Below are positions 50,607-58,985 of a stretch of 64,000 nucleotides of DNA, piece after piece. The notes under the pieces are model-generated. The model was not told the DNA's origin and did no database searches. It worked only from the letters and a program-made list of their open reading frames with translations. The DNA is taken from positions 26,719 through 90,718 of the forward strand of contig JBCBMY010000022.1 of assembly GCA_039822045.1 (NCBI GenBank). Direction: 5' to 3'. Every line of letters begins with the position of its first letter. Position 1 is the stretch's first letter. The position numbers were made by a program, and so were the translations under genes. The DNA is from HLUCCA09 sp039822045 (GTDB taxonomy: Bacteria; Pseudomonadota; Alphaproteobacteria; Rhodobacterales; Rhodobacteraceae).

Positions 50607-52143
50607 GCATCGACCCCACGACCTTGAGGCGGATCCGCGTGGCGTTGCCTGGCAGATACGCGAGAGGCACATCTTCCTGGTCCAGAAGCTCGATGCTCTC
50701 AGGGTTCGCCCCTGCTGCGATCGCCTTGTCGGTGGCTTCCTGATGCGCCTCGGCAAGTGCGCTCTCACGCGACGTGCTCGCGAGCGAGAAGATGCGATCC
50801 ACCTCACCCGAGATCTGCCCAATGGCCGCGCCCACGGCGTTCGCAACCGAATAGTGCGCCGGGCGAATAACAGACAGATCGCCGATCCGGTCTGGCACCA
50901 GGATCGAGCCGCCCCCAACCGCCAGAACAGGAATGCGATCGGGCGACACGCGCATCCGTTCGACAGCGTTGGTGAGCATCATGTCGGTATGCGCCTTTAC
51001 GGCCAACAGGTGTGCCCGATCAAGCTCTGCCACCGCAGACGGATCGCCGAACTCGGCAAGCCCAAGCCCCACGGCCACGTCCGACGCGGTAAGCATTTCA
51101 CCGCCAAAAATCAGCGCCTCCTCGGTCAACCGATAGCCGACGGACTGGGGCCCAACCTTCAGCGGTCCGCCCGGTGCACTGACATGTGTGCCCCCGCCCA
51201 GGCCGATTGCGAACACATCGGGCATCCGGAAGTTTGTGCGCACGCCGCCCACATCAACCGTCGTACTGGCCGGCCGCGGGAACCCTTTGACCAAGGCACC
51301 CACATCGGTGGTCGTGCCGCCGACATCCACAACGATGGCCTCGCTCTCGCCCGACAGAAACGCCGCCCCGCGCATCGAGTTCGTGGGCCCAGAGGCAAAG
51401 GTCAGCACCGGATAGGACTGCACGAAGGTCCGGCTCATCAATGTGCCGTCGTTCTGCGTGATGTAGTAAGTACAGGCGAGACCAACTTTGTTCAAAGCCT
51501 GTCCCAAGGCCGCGACGGTGCGCTCCGAGAGCGCACGCAGCGACGCGTTCATGATGGCCGCGTTCTCTCGCTCGAGAATGCCAAGGCGACCGATTTCGCT
51601 CGAGAGCGTGAAGTCGACCCCGGGCAAGCGCTGGGACAGATGCTCCATGGCGCTGCGCTCCATGGCATCGCTGACGGGCGAGAAGACCGACGTGATGGCA
51701 ACGGTCTGTATGCCGGTCTCACCAATCTCTCGGGCAATGTCATCCAATTCTGCGGTATCGAGGTCCGATATGGCGCGACCATCGAACTCGTTGCCGCCCT
51801 TTGCCATCCAGTAGTGCCCGCCGACGGCCTCGCGAATGTCCTCGGGCCAATCGACCATCGGCGGCAGACACTGCGCCGCAGGAAGGCAGAGCCGAACCGC
51901 CGCCGTCCGCGCAAGATGCCGTCGTTCCACAACCGCGTTGGTGAAGTGGGTCGTCCCGATCATCACGCCGGTCACACTGGCCTTGTCGACCGCGGCCTCG
52001 GCAATCGCGCTTTCGACCGCCGCGACGACACCGCCCATCACGTCCTCCGTGGTGGGGGATTTGACCCCCGACAGGATCTTCTCGCCCTGCATCACCACCG
52101 CGTCTGTGTTCGTGCCGCCGACATCCACGCCAATCCGAACCAT
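50599..52143 (-). CDS. Hydantoinase/oxoprolinase family ATPase (HyuA-like, short form)
   Basis: The 514-residue protein has the ASKHA ATP-binding motifs MVRIGVDVGGTNTDAVVMQG (phosphate 1) and AIVVDVGGTTTDVGALVKGF (phosphate 2), as well as GVMIGTTHFTNAVVERR. It is shorter than N-methylhydantoinase A or 5-oxoprolinase (about 680 residues or more) and has no HyuB partner. Family members couple ATP hydrolysis to opening of cyclic amides. The DUF917 pair following it may replace HyuB. It starts four bases after the transporter ATPase stop. Confidence 0.9.
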   Translation of the reverse strand: MVRIGVDVGGTNTDAVVMQGEKILSGVKSPTTEDVMGGVVAAVESAIAEAAVDKASVTGVMIGTTHFTNAVVERRHLARTAAVRLCLPAAQCLPPMVDWPEDIREAVGGHYWMAKGGNEFDGRAISDLDTAELDDIAREIGETGIQTVAITSVFSPVSDAMERSAMEHLSQRLPGVDFTLSSEIGRLGILERENAAIMNASLRALSERTVAALGQALNKVGLACTYYITQNDGTLMSRTFVQSYPVLTFASGPTNSMRGAAFLSGESEAIVVDVGGTTTDVGALVKGFPRPASTTVDVGGVRTNFRMPDVFAIGLGGGTHVSAPGGPLKVGPQSVGYRLTEEALIFGGEMLTASDVAVGLGLAEFGDPSAVAELDRAHLLAVKAHTDMMLTNAVERMRVSPDRIPVLAVGGGSILVPDRIGDLSVIRPAHYSVANAVGAAIGQISGEVDRIFSLASTSRESALAEAHQEATDKAIAAGANPESIELLDQEDVPLAYLPGNATRIRLKVVGSMHG

Positions 52144-52146
52144 GGG

Positions 52147-53844
52147 TTATCCTTCCATCGCGGTTGAAGTCGCAAGCACGCGGGCCCGCTCTTCCTTGGT
52201 GACCTTGGGTTTCCGCGCTTCCTCCTCGGGCGAGATCACCGGGATCGCCGACAGAAGCGCACGGGTGTAGGGGTGGCTTGGCGTGTCAAAGATCCTGCCG
52301 ACCGGCCCCACTTCCACGACCTCGCCACGCAGCATTACGGCGACACGATTGCAGAAGTTCCGCATCAGGCTGAGGTCGTGGCTGATGAACACATAAGTCA
52401 GCTCGAACTCGGCCCGAAGCCGGTTCAGCAGGTCGATCACCGTCGACTGCACCAGGACATCGAGCGCCGAAGTCGGCTCATCTAGCACAAGGATCTTGGG
52501 CTTGACCGATAGAGCCCGAGCAATCGCGACCCTCTGCTTTTGCCCGCCCGACAATTCGTGGGGATACATGCTCTTGTAGGCCTGCGGCAGCTCCACAAGA
52601 TCCAGAAGCTCCGAGATCCGTTGTACGATCGAGGCTTTGTCTTCGCCGGTGAACTTCAGCGGCACCGCAAGCTGATCGGCCACGGTTCGGCGCGGGTTCA
52701 GCGATGATCCCGGGTTCTGATAGACAATCTGAATGAGCTTGCGAAATTCCCGCGTCCCGGCAAAGGCCGAGACTGCGCGCCCATCAAGCAAGATGTCCCC
52801 TTGGCTCGGCGGGATCAGGCCAAGGATCATTTTGGCGAGGGTTGTCTTGCCCGACCCGCTCTCTCCTGCGATCCCAAAAATGTCACCCTGCTGAACCGAC
52901 AGAGATACGTCGCTCACGGCCCGAACGCTGCCCGTCAACCGCTGCAGCCAGCCGCTGCGCGTCTTGAAATCCTTGGTGACGTTCTGGATGGCCACCATCT
53001 CGCGCGCCTCATCGTGCGCCACGGTCTTGACCCGGGCCCCGTAGAGCGGAGGCACCGCGGCCATGAGCTTGCTCGTGTAGGCATGCTGCGGCGCGTCGAA
53101 AATCGCGTCGCGCGAACCCGTCTCAACGATCCGCCCGCGCTCCATCACGTAGACGCGGTCCGCCATCTCGCGAACGACGCCAAGATTGTGTGTGATCAAT
53201 AGGAGCGACAGCCCGTCCTCGGCCACCAACGTGTTCAAAAGCACCAGAATCTCGTCCTGGGTCGTGACATCAAGCGCTGTCCCCGGCTCATCGGCGATCA
53301 GAAGACGGGGCTTGTTCAAAAGGGCCATTCCGATCAACACCCGCTGGCGCATCCCGCCAGACAGCATCATCGGGTAGCTGTCGAGCACCCGCGCGCCGTC
53401 CTCCAACCGCACTTTCCGGAGCGTGTCGATCATGTGCGCCTGACGTTCGGCGCGGCTTCGGATGCGGCGCGAACGGATATCGGCGTACCGAATGATATCG
53501 TCCATCTGCCGGCCAATGGTCAGCACCGGGTTGAACGACAGCATGGGGTCCTGAAGGACAATGGAGATCCCGGTGCCCTTAAGCCGGTTGCGCTCGGCGG
53601 TGCTTAAGTCGAGGAGCGACGTGCCGGCATAGCTGATCCGGCCCTGCTCCACCTTCCCGGGTGGCATGGGCAGCGTGCCGATGATCGTGCGCATCGTCAC
53701 GGTCTTGCCCGAGCCCGATTGGCCGATCAGCGACACCCGCTCGCCCTCGTTCACATGCATGGTCACGCTGTGCAGCACGCGGCGATGGCGGCCATAGGCG
53801 GTGAACCCGATGCTGAGGTCCTCGATCTGCAACAGCGCGCTCAT
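52147..53844 (-). CDS. Dipeptide-type ABC transporter, two ATPases fused (DppD-DppF-like)
   Basis: The 565-residue protein carries two nucleotide-binding domains. Domain 1 has GQSGSGKTV, LSGGMRQR and LLIADEPGTALDV; domain 2 has GESGSGKTT, LSGGQKQR and ILVLDEPTSALDV. Each has the oligopeptide-type C-terminal extension (APQHAYTSKLMAAVP and TPSHPYTRALLSAIP). The start overlaps the dppC-like stop by four bases. Such fusions are common in alphaproteobacteria. Confidence 0.93.
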   Translation of the reverse strand: MSALLQIEDLSIGFTAYGRHRRVLHSVTMHVNEGERVSLIGQSGSGKTVTMRTIIGTLPMPPGKVEQGRISYAGTSLLDLSTAERNRLKGTGISIVLQDPMLSFNPVLTIGRQMDDIIRYADIRSRRIRSRAERQAHMIDTLRKVRLEDGARVLDSYPMMLSGGMRQRVLIGMALLNKPRLLIADEPGTALDVTTQDEILVLLNTLVAEDGLSLLLITHNLGVVREMADRVYVMERGRIVETGSRDAIFDAPQHAYTSKLMAAVPPLYGARVKTVAHDEAREMVAIQNVTKDFKTRSGWLQRLTGSVRAVSDVSLSVQQGDIFGIAGESGSGKTTLAKMILGLIPPSQGDILLDGRAVSAFAGTREFRKLIQIVYQNPGSSLNPRRTVADQLAVPLKFTGEDKASIVQRISELLDLVELPQAYKSMYPHELSGGQKQRVAIARALSVKPKILVLDEPTSALDVLVQSTVIDLLNRLRAEFELTYVFISHDLSLMRNFCNRVAVMLRGEVVEVGPVGRIFDTPSHPYTRALLSAIPVISPEEEARKPKVTKEERARVLATSTAMEG

Positions 53845-54722
53845 AGCTCGACATCCAGCATGTCGCGCAGCCCATCACCCAGAAGGTTGAAGCCAAGGAT
53901 CGCATAGAGGATGGCAAGCCCTGGCATCACAGCCTGCCACCACATTTCGGGCATGTATTCCGAGCCCGTCGCGACCATTGTGCCGAGGTCGGGCGTGGGC
54001 GGCTGCACACCAAGGCCGAGAAACGACAGCGCCGCCCCAAAGAGGATCACAAAACCCGCATCGAGGGAGACCTTTACTGCAACCGCGGAAATGCAGTTCG
54101 GCAAGAGTTCGCGAAACAGAATATGGGTATGGGTCGCGCCGGCCACGCGGGCCGCCTCGACATAGTCCTCGTTCATCTGGGCTTTGACGATCCGGTAGAT
54201 CAGCCGCGTATGCCAAGTCCACCAGAGGAGCGTTATCGCAATCATGGCGTTGATCAGATTGGGCGACAGCACGGCCGTGATCGCAAGCGCCATGGCAAGC
54301 GGTGGGACGGCCAGCATGATGTCGGTGAACCGCATCACGATGGTCTCGATCCAGCCCCCGAAGTACCCAGCCAACAGCCCCAGAACCACGCCGAACGGCA
54401 CCGCAACACCGAGGACCCCAACCACTAGCCCAAGCGAGATGCGGTAGCCATAGATCACCCGGCTCAGCACATCGCGGCCAACATTGTCCGTCCCCATCGG
54501 ATGTGCCCAAGAAGGGGGCGCGTGGCGGTTCCGAAAATCTACGAACGACCCGGCGCTTTCTGGCGAAGGCGCCAGCAATGGCGCGAAGACAGCCGCCAAT
54601 ATAACGCTCAGAACGATCAGCGCGCCAATCACCGCCAGCGGATTGCGCCGAAACCGGTAGAAGGCCATCTGGCGCGCGTTCAGGCCATGATGCTCGAGGT
54701 CCGCCTCGTCGACCGCACTCAT
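53841..54722 (-). CDS. Dipeptide-type ABC transporter permease (DppC-like)
   Basis: The 293-residue permease begins with the DppC-type cytoplasmic segment (RQMAFYRFRRNPLAVIGALI), then HPMGTDNVGRDVLSRVIYG and the EAA loop NEDYVEAARVAGATHTHILF. ATG 54722 overlaps the dppB-like stop; the longer frame is inside that gene. Confidence 0.92.
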   Translation of the reverse strand: MSAVDEADLEHHGLNARQMAFYRFRRNPLAVIGALIVLSVILAAVFAPLLAPSPESAGSFVDFRNRHAPPSWAHPMGTDNVGRDVLSRVIYGYRISLGLVVGVLGVAVPFGVVLGLLAGYFGGWIETIVMRFTDIMLAVPPLAMALAITAVLSPNLINAMIAITLLWWTWHTRLIYRIVKAQMNEDYVEAARVAGATHTHILFRELLPNCISAVAVKVSLDAGFVILFGAALSFLGLGVQPPTPDLGTMVATGSEYMPEMWWQAVMPGLAILYAILGFNLLGDGLRDMLDVEL

Positions 54723-55741
54723 GCGTCCCTCCCCTCGCGGATCCGATGGCGCGGGTCGAGAACGCCCAGAAGGATGTCGATGATCAGGTTTGCCAGGACA
54801 AAGAACACGCCCGAGACGAGCACGACCCCGATCACGGCATTGAGGTCCTTTTGGAGAATGGTACGCACGCCATAGCTCGCAATGCCGGGCCACGAAAACA
54901 CGAACTCGACGATGAACGCATTGCCGATCAGGGAGGCGAACTCCAACCCGAGGATCGTAAGCGGCGCGACCGACGCCACGCGCAGCATGTAGCGAAAGGT
55001 CACCACCCGTTCGGGAATTCCGTAAGCCCGCGACGCCTCGACGAAGTCGCGCGAAGCCACCTCGATCATTGCCGTGCGGGTGATCCGCATGACCTGTCCA
55101 ATCCCGGCCGCCGCGAGCGCGACCGACGGCAGGATGAGGTGGCGGACGGCGTCCAGGACCACGTCAAAGCGCCCTGCAATCACGCCATCCACGATGAGCA
55201 ACCCCGTGACATCCGCCGAGAAATCCAACGCGGGATCCATCCGGCCTGTCACCGGAAAAAAGCCCAGATAATGCGCCGCGACCAATTGCAGAATGATCGC
55301 AAGGACGAAGCCCGGGGTCACCACGCCGATGAGAGACGCGACACGCAGGACGTTGTCGACCCACGTGTTGCGGTAGATGGCAGCGAGAACCCCAAGCGGG
55401 ATCGAGACAGCGATCTGAATGACGATCGTGAAAAGGACAAGTTCCAGCGTGGCCGGCAGGGCCGCTCGGATGTCGTCCAGCACGGGTCGAGATGTGAGAA
55501 GCGATTTCCCAAGATCGCCCTGTGCCAACCCTGTGAGATAGGTCCAAAGCTGCACCGGGAACGGCTCATTCAGCCCCATTTCCTCGCGGAGTTCAGCCAC
55601 CTGCGCTGCGGTCGCCAGAGGCCCAAGCGCAATCCGCGCAGGATCTCCCGGCACGATCCTCGAAATCACGAAGATGAGGATCGCCAATCCCAGAAGCACC
55701 AGGAACAGAACGACCGCGCGTCTGAGTATGTATCCGACCAC
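54719..55741 (-). CDS. Dipeptide-type ABC transporter permease (DppB-like)
   Basis: The 340-residue permease has the standard N-terminus (MVGYILRRAVVLFLVLLGLA), FVISRIVPGDPARIALG, the EAA loop ASRDFVEASRAYGIPERVVT and EFVFSWPGIASYGVRTILQK. It is the first transporter gene after the LuxR gene, 81 bases downstream. Confidence 0.92.
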   Translation of the reverse strand: MVGYILRRAVVLFLVLLGLAILIFVISRIVPGDPARIALGPLATAAQVAELREEMGLNEPFPVQLWTYLTGLAQGDLGKSLLTSRPVLDDIRAALPATLELVLFTIVIQIAVSIPLGVLAAIYRNTWVDNVLRVASLIGVVTPGFVLAIILQLVAAHYLGFFPVTGRMDPALDFSADVTGLLIVDGVIAGRFDVVLDAVRHLILPSVALAAAGIGQVMRITRTAMIEVASRDFVEASRAYGIPERVVTFRYMLRVASVAPLTILGLEFASLIGNAFIVEFVFSWPGIASYGVRTILQKDLNAVIGVVLVSGVFFVLANLIIDILLGVLDPRHRIREGRDA

Positions 55742-55822
55742 AAGCGAGACCCCTCGCCGAAAGCTTGGCGGAGATTGGCCAGCTGGGAGATACGCAATGG
55801 GTCGAAGATCCGAGAAAAAGGT

Positions 55823-57310
55823 CTAGGAAACCGGCGAACCCATCACTTCATCAATGTACTCAATGAGTTCCGCGCGCCCGCGCAGTCCGGTCAGGCGGAA
55901 CAATGACGTCAGATGGTATTTGACAGTTGCCTCCGAGGTGCCCAGCTGGCGCGCCACCTGCTTATTCGTTGCTCCGCCCTGCAACGCGGATGCCACCCTA
56001 TATTGGCGACGATTGAAGCCGATTGCGCTCAGGGATTCGGGCACGACATAGCTCTCGTCGACCTGCCGCACGATGCGGCTGACGAGGTAGGCGTACTTTC
56101 GATTTCGTCGGGCGAAGCCGCTATTGGCAAGCTTCGATGAAACGCCCAGGAACACGTCGCGGTGCTCCAGGAACGGCGCGACATGTCGTTCGTCGATGGC
56201 GAGTCTGATCGCCTTTTCGATCGCTGATCTGCGGGCTTGGCCCCGTTGGTTCGCCGCATTCTGCAGGCACGCGACGATCGCACCTCGGGGTGTGGGAGGC
56301 TGCCCGGGCTTCGAGATATCGAGAAGCCTCGCCAGTTCCCCCAGCAGCACGTTCCCGATCGCACTCTGGATGTCGGCCCGACGGATCTGGTCGAGCGCGC
56401 GTTCGGCCTCGTTGGGGCGCCACTCGAGGTGCCAGATCCATGCATTCAGGACGTCGACGGTCGTCGCGGCGCCGCCATGACGCCGCGCATAGTCGGCCTG
56501 AAAGTCTTCCAACTCCGCCTGCGCCGCTTTTCGCCCCTCAAGAAAGTAAGTGCTGAGGACCGAGATCCGGGCGAGTTCAAAGAACAACTCCGACCAGCTG
56601 TCTCCCGTGAGCAGACTTGCCCGCAGACGCGAGGCCTCCCGTCGGACGCGCTCCAAATCACCCCGCTCGTAGTGGATAGCCATCTGAATGACCTCGATGA
56701 CGTCGCACTCGTTGCCATAGGAAACGCCGGCCTGCGCCAGGCATCGGCGCGACACAGAGAGACGGCGTTCCGCACTGTTCAGACGGCCTTGGATGACATC
56801 GAGGCCTGCAAGGTGGATGTGAATGAAGTGCTCAAGATAAACATGCCCGTCTTCGCGGTAGCATGAGATGGCCTGCTGACCCACGACGCGCGCATCCTCA
56901 ACCTGGCCCAGGCGCACCAGCATCGCCAGCATGGCGTTGTAGTAGAGCCCCAATAGCAGCGGCTCGGAGAGTGGCAGAATGCGTTCTAGCCGCCGCCACG
57001 TCGCCAGCTTCGCACCGCTGACCGGCTCGCCCATATGCAGCGACAGGAGCAACTCCATGAGATCGAAGAGATACGTCTTCTCGAAGTCGAGATTGACTGC
57101 ATACAAATAGGACTTCGCCCGCGCGGCCTGCCCACGCTTGACGAGATACAGCACCAGACCACCGAGGACCGCCTCGTCCCGACGCCATGTTTCGGGCGGC
57201 ATCGCGTCGAGCACGGCGCCCAAAGCCGCATATCCGTGGCGAAACGGGAACGTTGCTCCACCGCCGTCGTGATACGCCTTCAAGGCAGAAGCTTTTTCGC
57301 GTGACCCCAT
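55823..57310 (-). CDS. LuxR-type regulator with TPR-like helical domain
   Basis: The 495-residue protein has about 400 residues of helical-repeat (TPR-like) sequence and a C-terminal LuxR helix-turn-helix near 440-480 (GATNKQVARQLGTSEATVKY). It resembles the C-terminal two-thirds of MalT-type STAND regulators, but no Walker A ATPase domain is present at the N-terminus. It is upstream of and in line with the peptide-type transporter, so it may control that unit. ATG 57310 lacks a clear ribosome-binding site. Confidence 0.8.
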   Translation of the reverse strand: MGSREKASALKAYHDGGGATFPFRHGYAALGAVLDAMPPETWRRDEAVLGGLVLYLVKRGQAARAKSYLYAVNLDFEKTYLFDLMELLLSLHMGEPVSGAKLATWRRLERILPLSEPLLLGLYYNAMLAMLVRLGQVEDARVVGQQAISCYREDGHVYLEHFIHIHLAGLDVIQGRLNSAERRLSVSRRCLAQAGVSYGNECDVIEVIQMAIHYERGDLERVRREASRLRASLLTGDSWSELFFELARISVLSTYFLEGRKAAQAELEDFQADYARRHGGAATTVDVLNAWIWHLEWRPNEAERALDQIRRADIQSAIGNVLLGELARLLDISKPGQPPTPRGAIVACLQNAANQRGQARRSAIEKAIRLAIDERHVAPFLEHRDVFLGVSSKLANSGFARRNRKYAYLVSRIVRQVDESYVVPESLSAIGFNRRQYRVASALQGGATNKQVARQLGTSEATVKYHLTSLFRLTGLRGRAELIEYIDEVMGSPVS

Positions 57311-57472
57311 TCACCAAATAGAACGGATCACCGGCACTGGTTCAACCGAGGCCGGGGCGATGCCCGTTGTGCTCCCATCGACCGATGGGCCTGCTCCGCC
57401 CAATCCTATCGACGCAAGCGTCGCAAAGTGCGGCGTTGGTGCTCGGCGCTTCCAAGTGGTCTGGGACATTGC

Positions 57473-58234
57473 CTAGCGGAGGCGCGCGTAGACGTCTCCT
57501 GAATTGGCCGACATAGGCAGGCGCGAAATCTCGGCGCGCAGCGCTTGCTCGTCCTGCCAGTCTGGAAACCGCAGGCGATGCTCTTCCCCGAGGCTCAGGT
57601 TGTAGACGTATCGACCGAGGTCGGAGAGCCGGTCAAGACAGGCATAGGCGACCTCCCGACACAGCATGGTCACCTCGAAAGATAGCAACGGCAGGGGCGT
57701 ACTCAGACCATGCAGTACCTTTGCTTCGAACCCTTCGACATCGATCTTGGCGAAGTCCGGCCGACCATGAGTGGCGATCAAGCCGTCAAGTGTGACAACG
57801 CGAACGCTGCTTCGATCGTCCCAGACTTGATCCTGCCATGCGGGATCGTTGGGCGAGGCGTCCACGAGCCTTCGAGACAGGGTCGAGACAGTCGGGTTTG
57901 ACCTGTTCAAATACATGCTGGCCACGCCTGCCTCGGCGCCGGCCGCGGCACGAACGAGAGTGACCCCAGGCGCACGACCGTAGAGCAGGCGAAGCGCACG
58001 AAACACATGCGGATCGGGCTCGAGCGCAACCACGGCCGATCCCCGGCGCAAAAAGCTCGCCGTTCGGTCGCCCACATGGGCCCCGATGTCGAACGCGAGG
58101 CCGCCGGGAGGCATCAGCGCGGCGTGCAAGGCATCCATCCGGCGCACACGTTCCAGGTCCCGGTAGTAGATATCGAAGGACCGCGCGATTGCAGACGCAG
58201 TACCGGGTCGGGAGGACGATTTGTCTGTCGTCAC
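57473..58234 (-). CDS. FkbM family SAM-dependent methyltransferase
   Basis: The 253-residue protein has the FkbM pattern: motif I LAFDIGAHVGDRTASFLRRG, VVALEPDPHVFRALRLLYG, TLVRAAAGAEAGVASMYLNR, and the hallmark FAKIDVEGFEAKVLHGLS. GTG 58234 is the apparent start. Substrates of this family include sugar hydroxyls and small metabolites. Neighbours on both sides have other roles and large gaps separate them, so it is probably a single-gene unit. Confidence 0.85.
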   Translation of the reverse strand: MTTDKSSSRPGTASAIARSFDIYYRDLERVRRMDALHAALMPPGGLAFDIGAHVGDRTASFLRRGSAVVALEPDPHVFRALRLLYGRAPGVTLVRAAAGAEAGVASMYLNRSNPTVSTLSRRLVDASPNDPAWQDQVWDDRSSVRVVTLDGLIATHGRPDFAKIDVEGFEAKVLHGLSTPLPLLSFEVTMLCREVAYACLDRLSDLGRYVYNLSLGEEHRLRFPDWQDEQALRAEISRLPMSANSGDVYARLR

Positions 58235-58529
58235 CGCAGGTCCACCCCCCCAACCGCGCCTGTTGCCCCCTCAACTACCTGTCGCGTGCACGCAAAGGAA
58301 GGGCGGTGACTTCAAGGGTTGGCGATTACCTTCACTCAAGACCAGTGGACACCAAGTGCGAGGTTAAGGACCGATCGCCGGTCATTTCCCCGGATTGCCG
58401 TTAGAAGGCGTGCCCTTGCACAAGCCAAACGTGGCTCCCGAAACCAATGGGAGCGGCGCTGGCACTAAGTCTGGCCGAATTCCTTCCGCCCGTGGCGCGA
58501 CGATCGAGGCAGATCCGGCGAGGCCAGGA
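58235..58529. other. 295-base noncoding stretch
   Basis: No gene, RNA or clear inverted repeat was recognised between the FkbM gene and the end of the phn-linked gene. It must hold the FkbM promoter. Confidence 0.4.
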
Positions 58530-58958
58530 TCACCAGAACCGCCACCAGGGCTTCTGCTCGTCTTCCACCGCGGCCGGTGCAGAGCCTTCTGCTGCGGCCG
58601 TCTCCTCAGTGGCTTCTTCGGACGCCTCGGCCTCAAAAACCTCGGATGCGCCTGCCTCTGCAAGGGCCAGCGCTTCGGTCAGTTGGGCCTTGGCACCCTC
58701 CAGGTCGCCCCCGCCACACGTTGCAAACGCGTCGTCGAGCATCTTTTGCGCCGTGGCCGCCGCCTCTTCCGTCGTTCGTGGTAGCTGCAACCGGATCCGC
58801 GCCCGCAGCATCAGGGCATCAACGTCATCGCACTTTTCGATCAGTGCCTGGTAGGTTCCGTCGACATCGGTGCTGGCGGCGTTCCCGGCCTGCTGCTCTT
58901 GCGCGTGGACGGGAAGCGCCGTGGCAAGGCTCAACGCGACAAAGACAGAGCGGTTCAT
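58530..58958 (-). CDS. Small secreted acidic Ala/Glu-rich protein downstream of phnE
   Basis: The 142-residue protein has a signal peptide (MNRSVFVALSLATALPVHA) and a helical mid-region with two cysteines (KCDDVDALM and FATCGGGDLE). An acidic Ala/Glu tail follows, and the protein ends WWRFW. It matches no family known to me. It lies 27 bases after the second phnE and probably belongs to the phosphonate transport operon. The two cysteines could form a disulfide in the periplasm. Confidence 0.65.
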   Translation of the reverse strand: MNRSVFVALSLATALPVHAQEQQAGNAASTDVDGTYQALIEKCDDVDALMLRARIRLQLPRTTEEAAATAQKMLDDAFATCGGGDLEGAKAQLTEALALAEAGASEVFEAEASEEATEETAAAEGSAPAAVEDEQKPWWRFW

Positions 58959-58985
58959 CTCGATCTCCCTTTCAAGCTACGGAGC

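Noticed and set aside
50518..52167. 549-residue open frame on the plus strand opposite the HyuA gene
   Set aside because: It is the antisense shadow of a clear ASKHA ATPase with conserved motifs; the shadow has none.
54746..55906. 386-residue plus-strand frame opposite the dppB-like gene
   Set aside because: Repetitive Asp/Arg/His composition and antisense to a clear permease.
57405..57430. Small stem CGACG-CAAG-CGTCG between the FkbM and LuxR genes, considered as a terminator
   Set aside because: Only five base pairs and no T-tract on the relevant strand.
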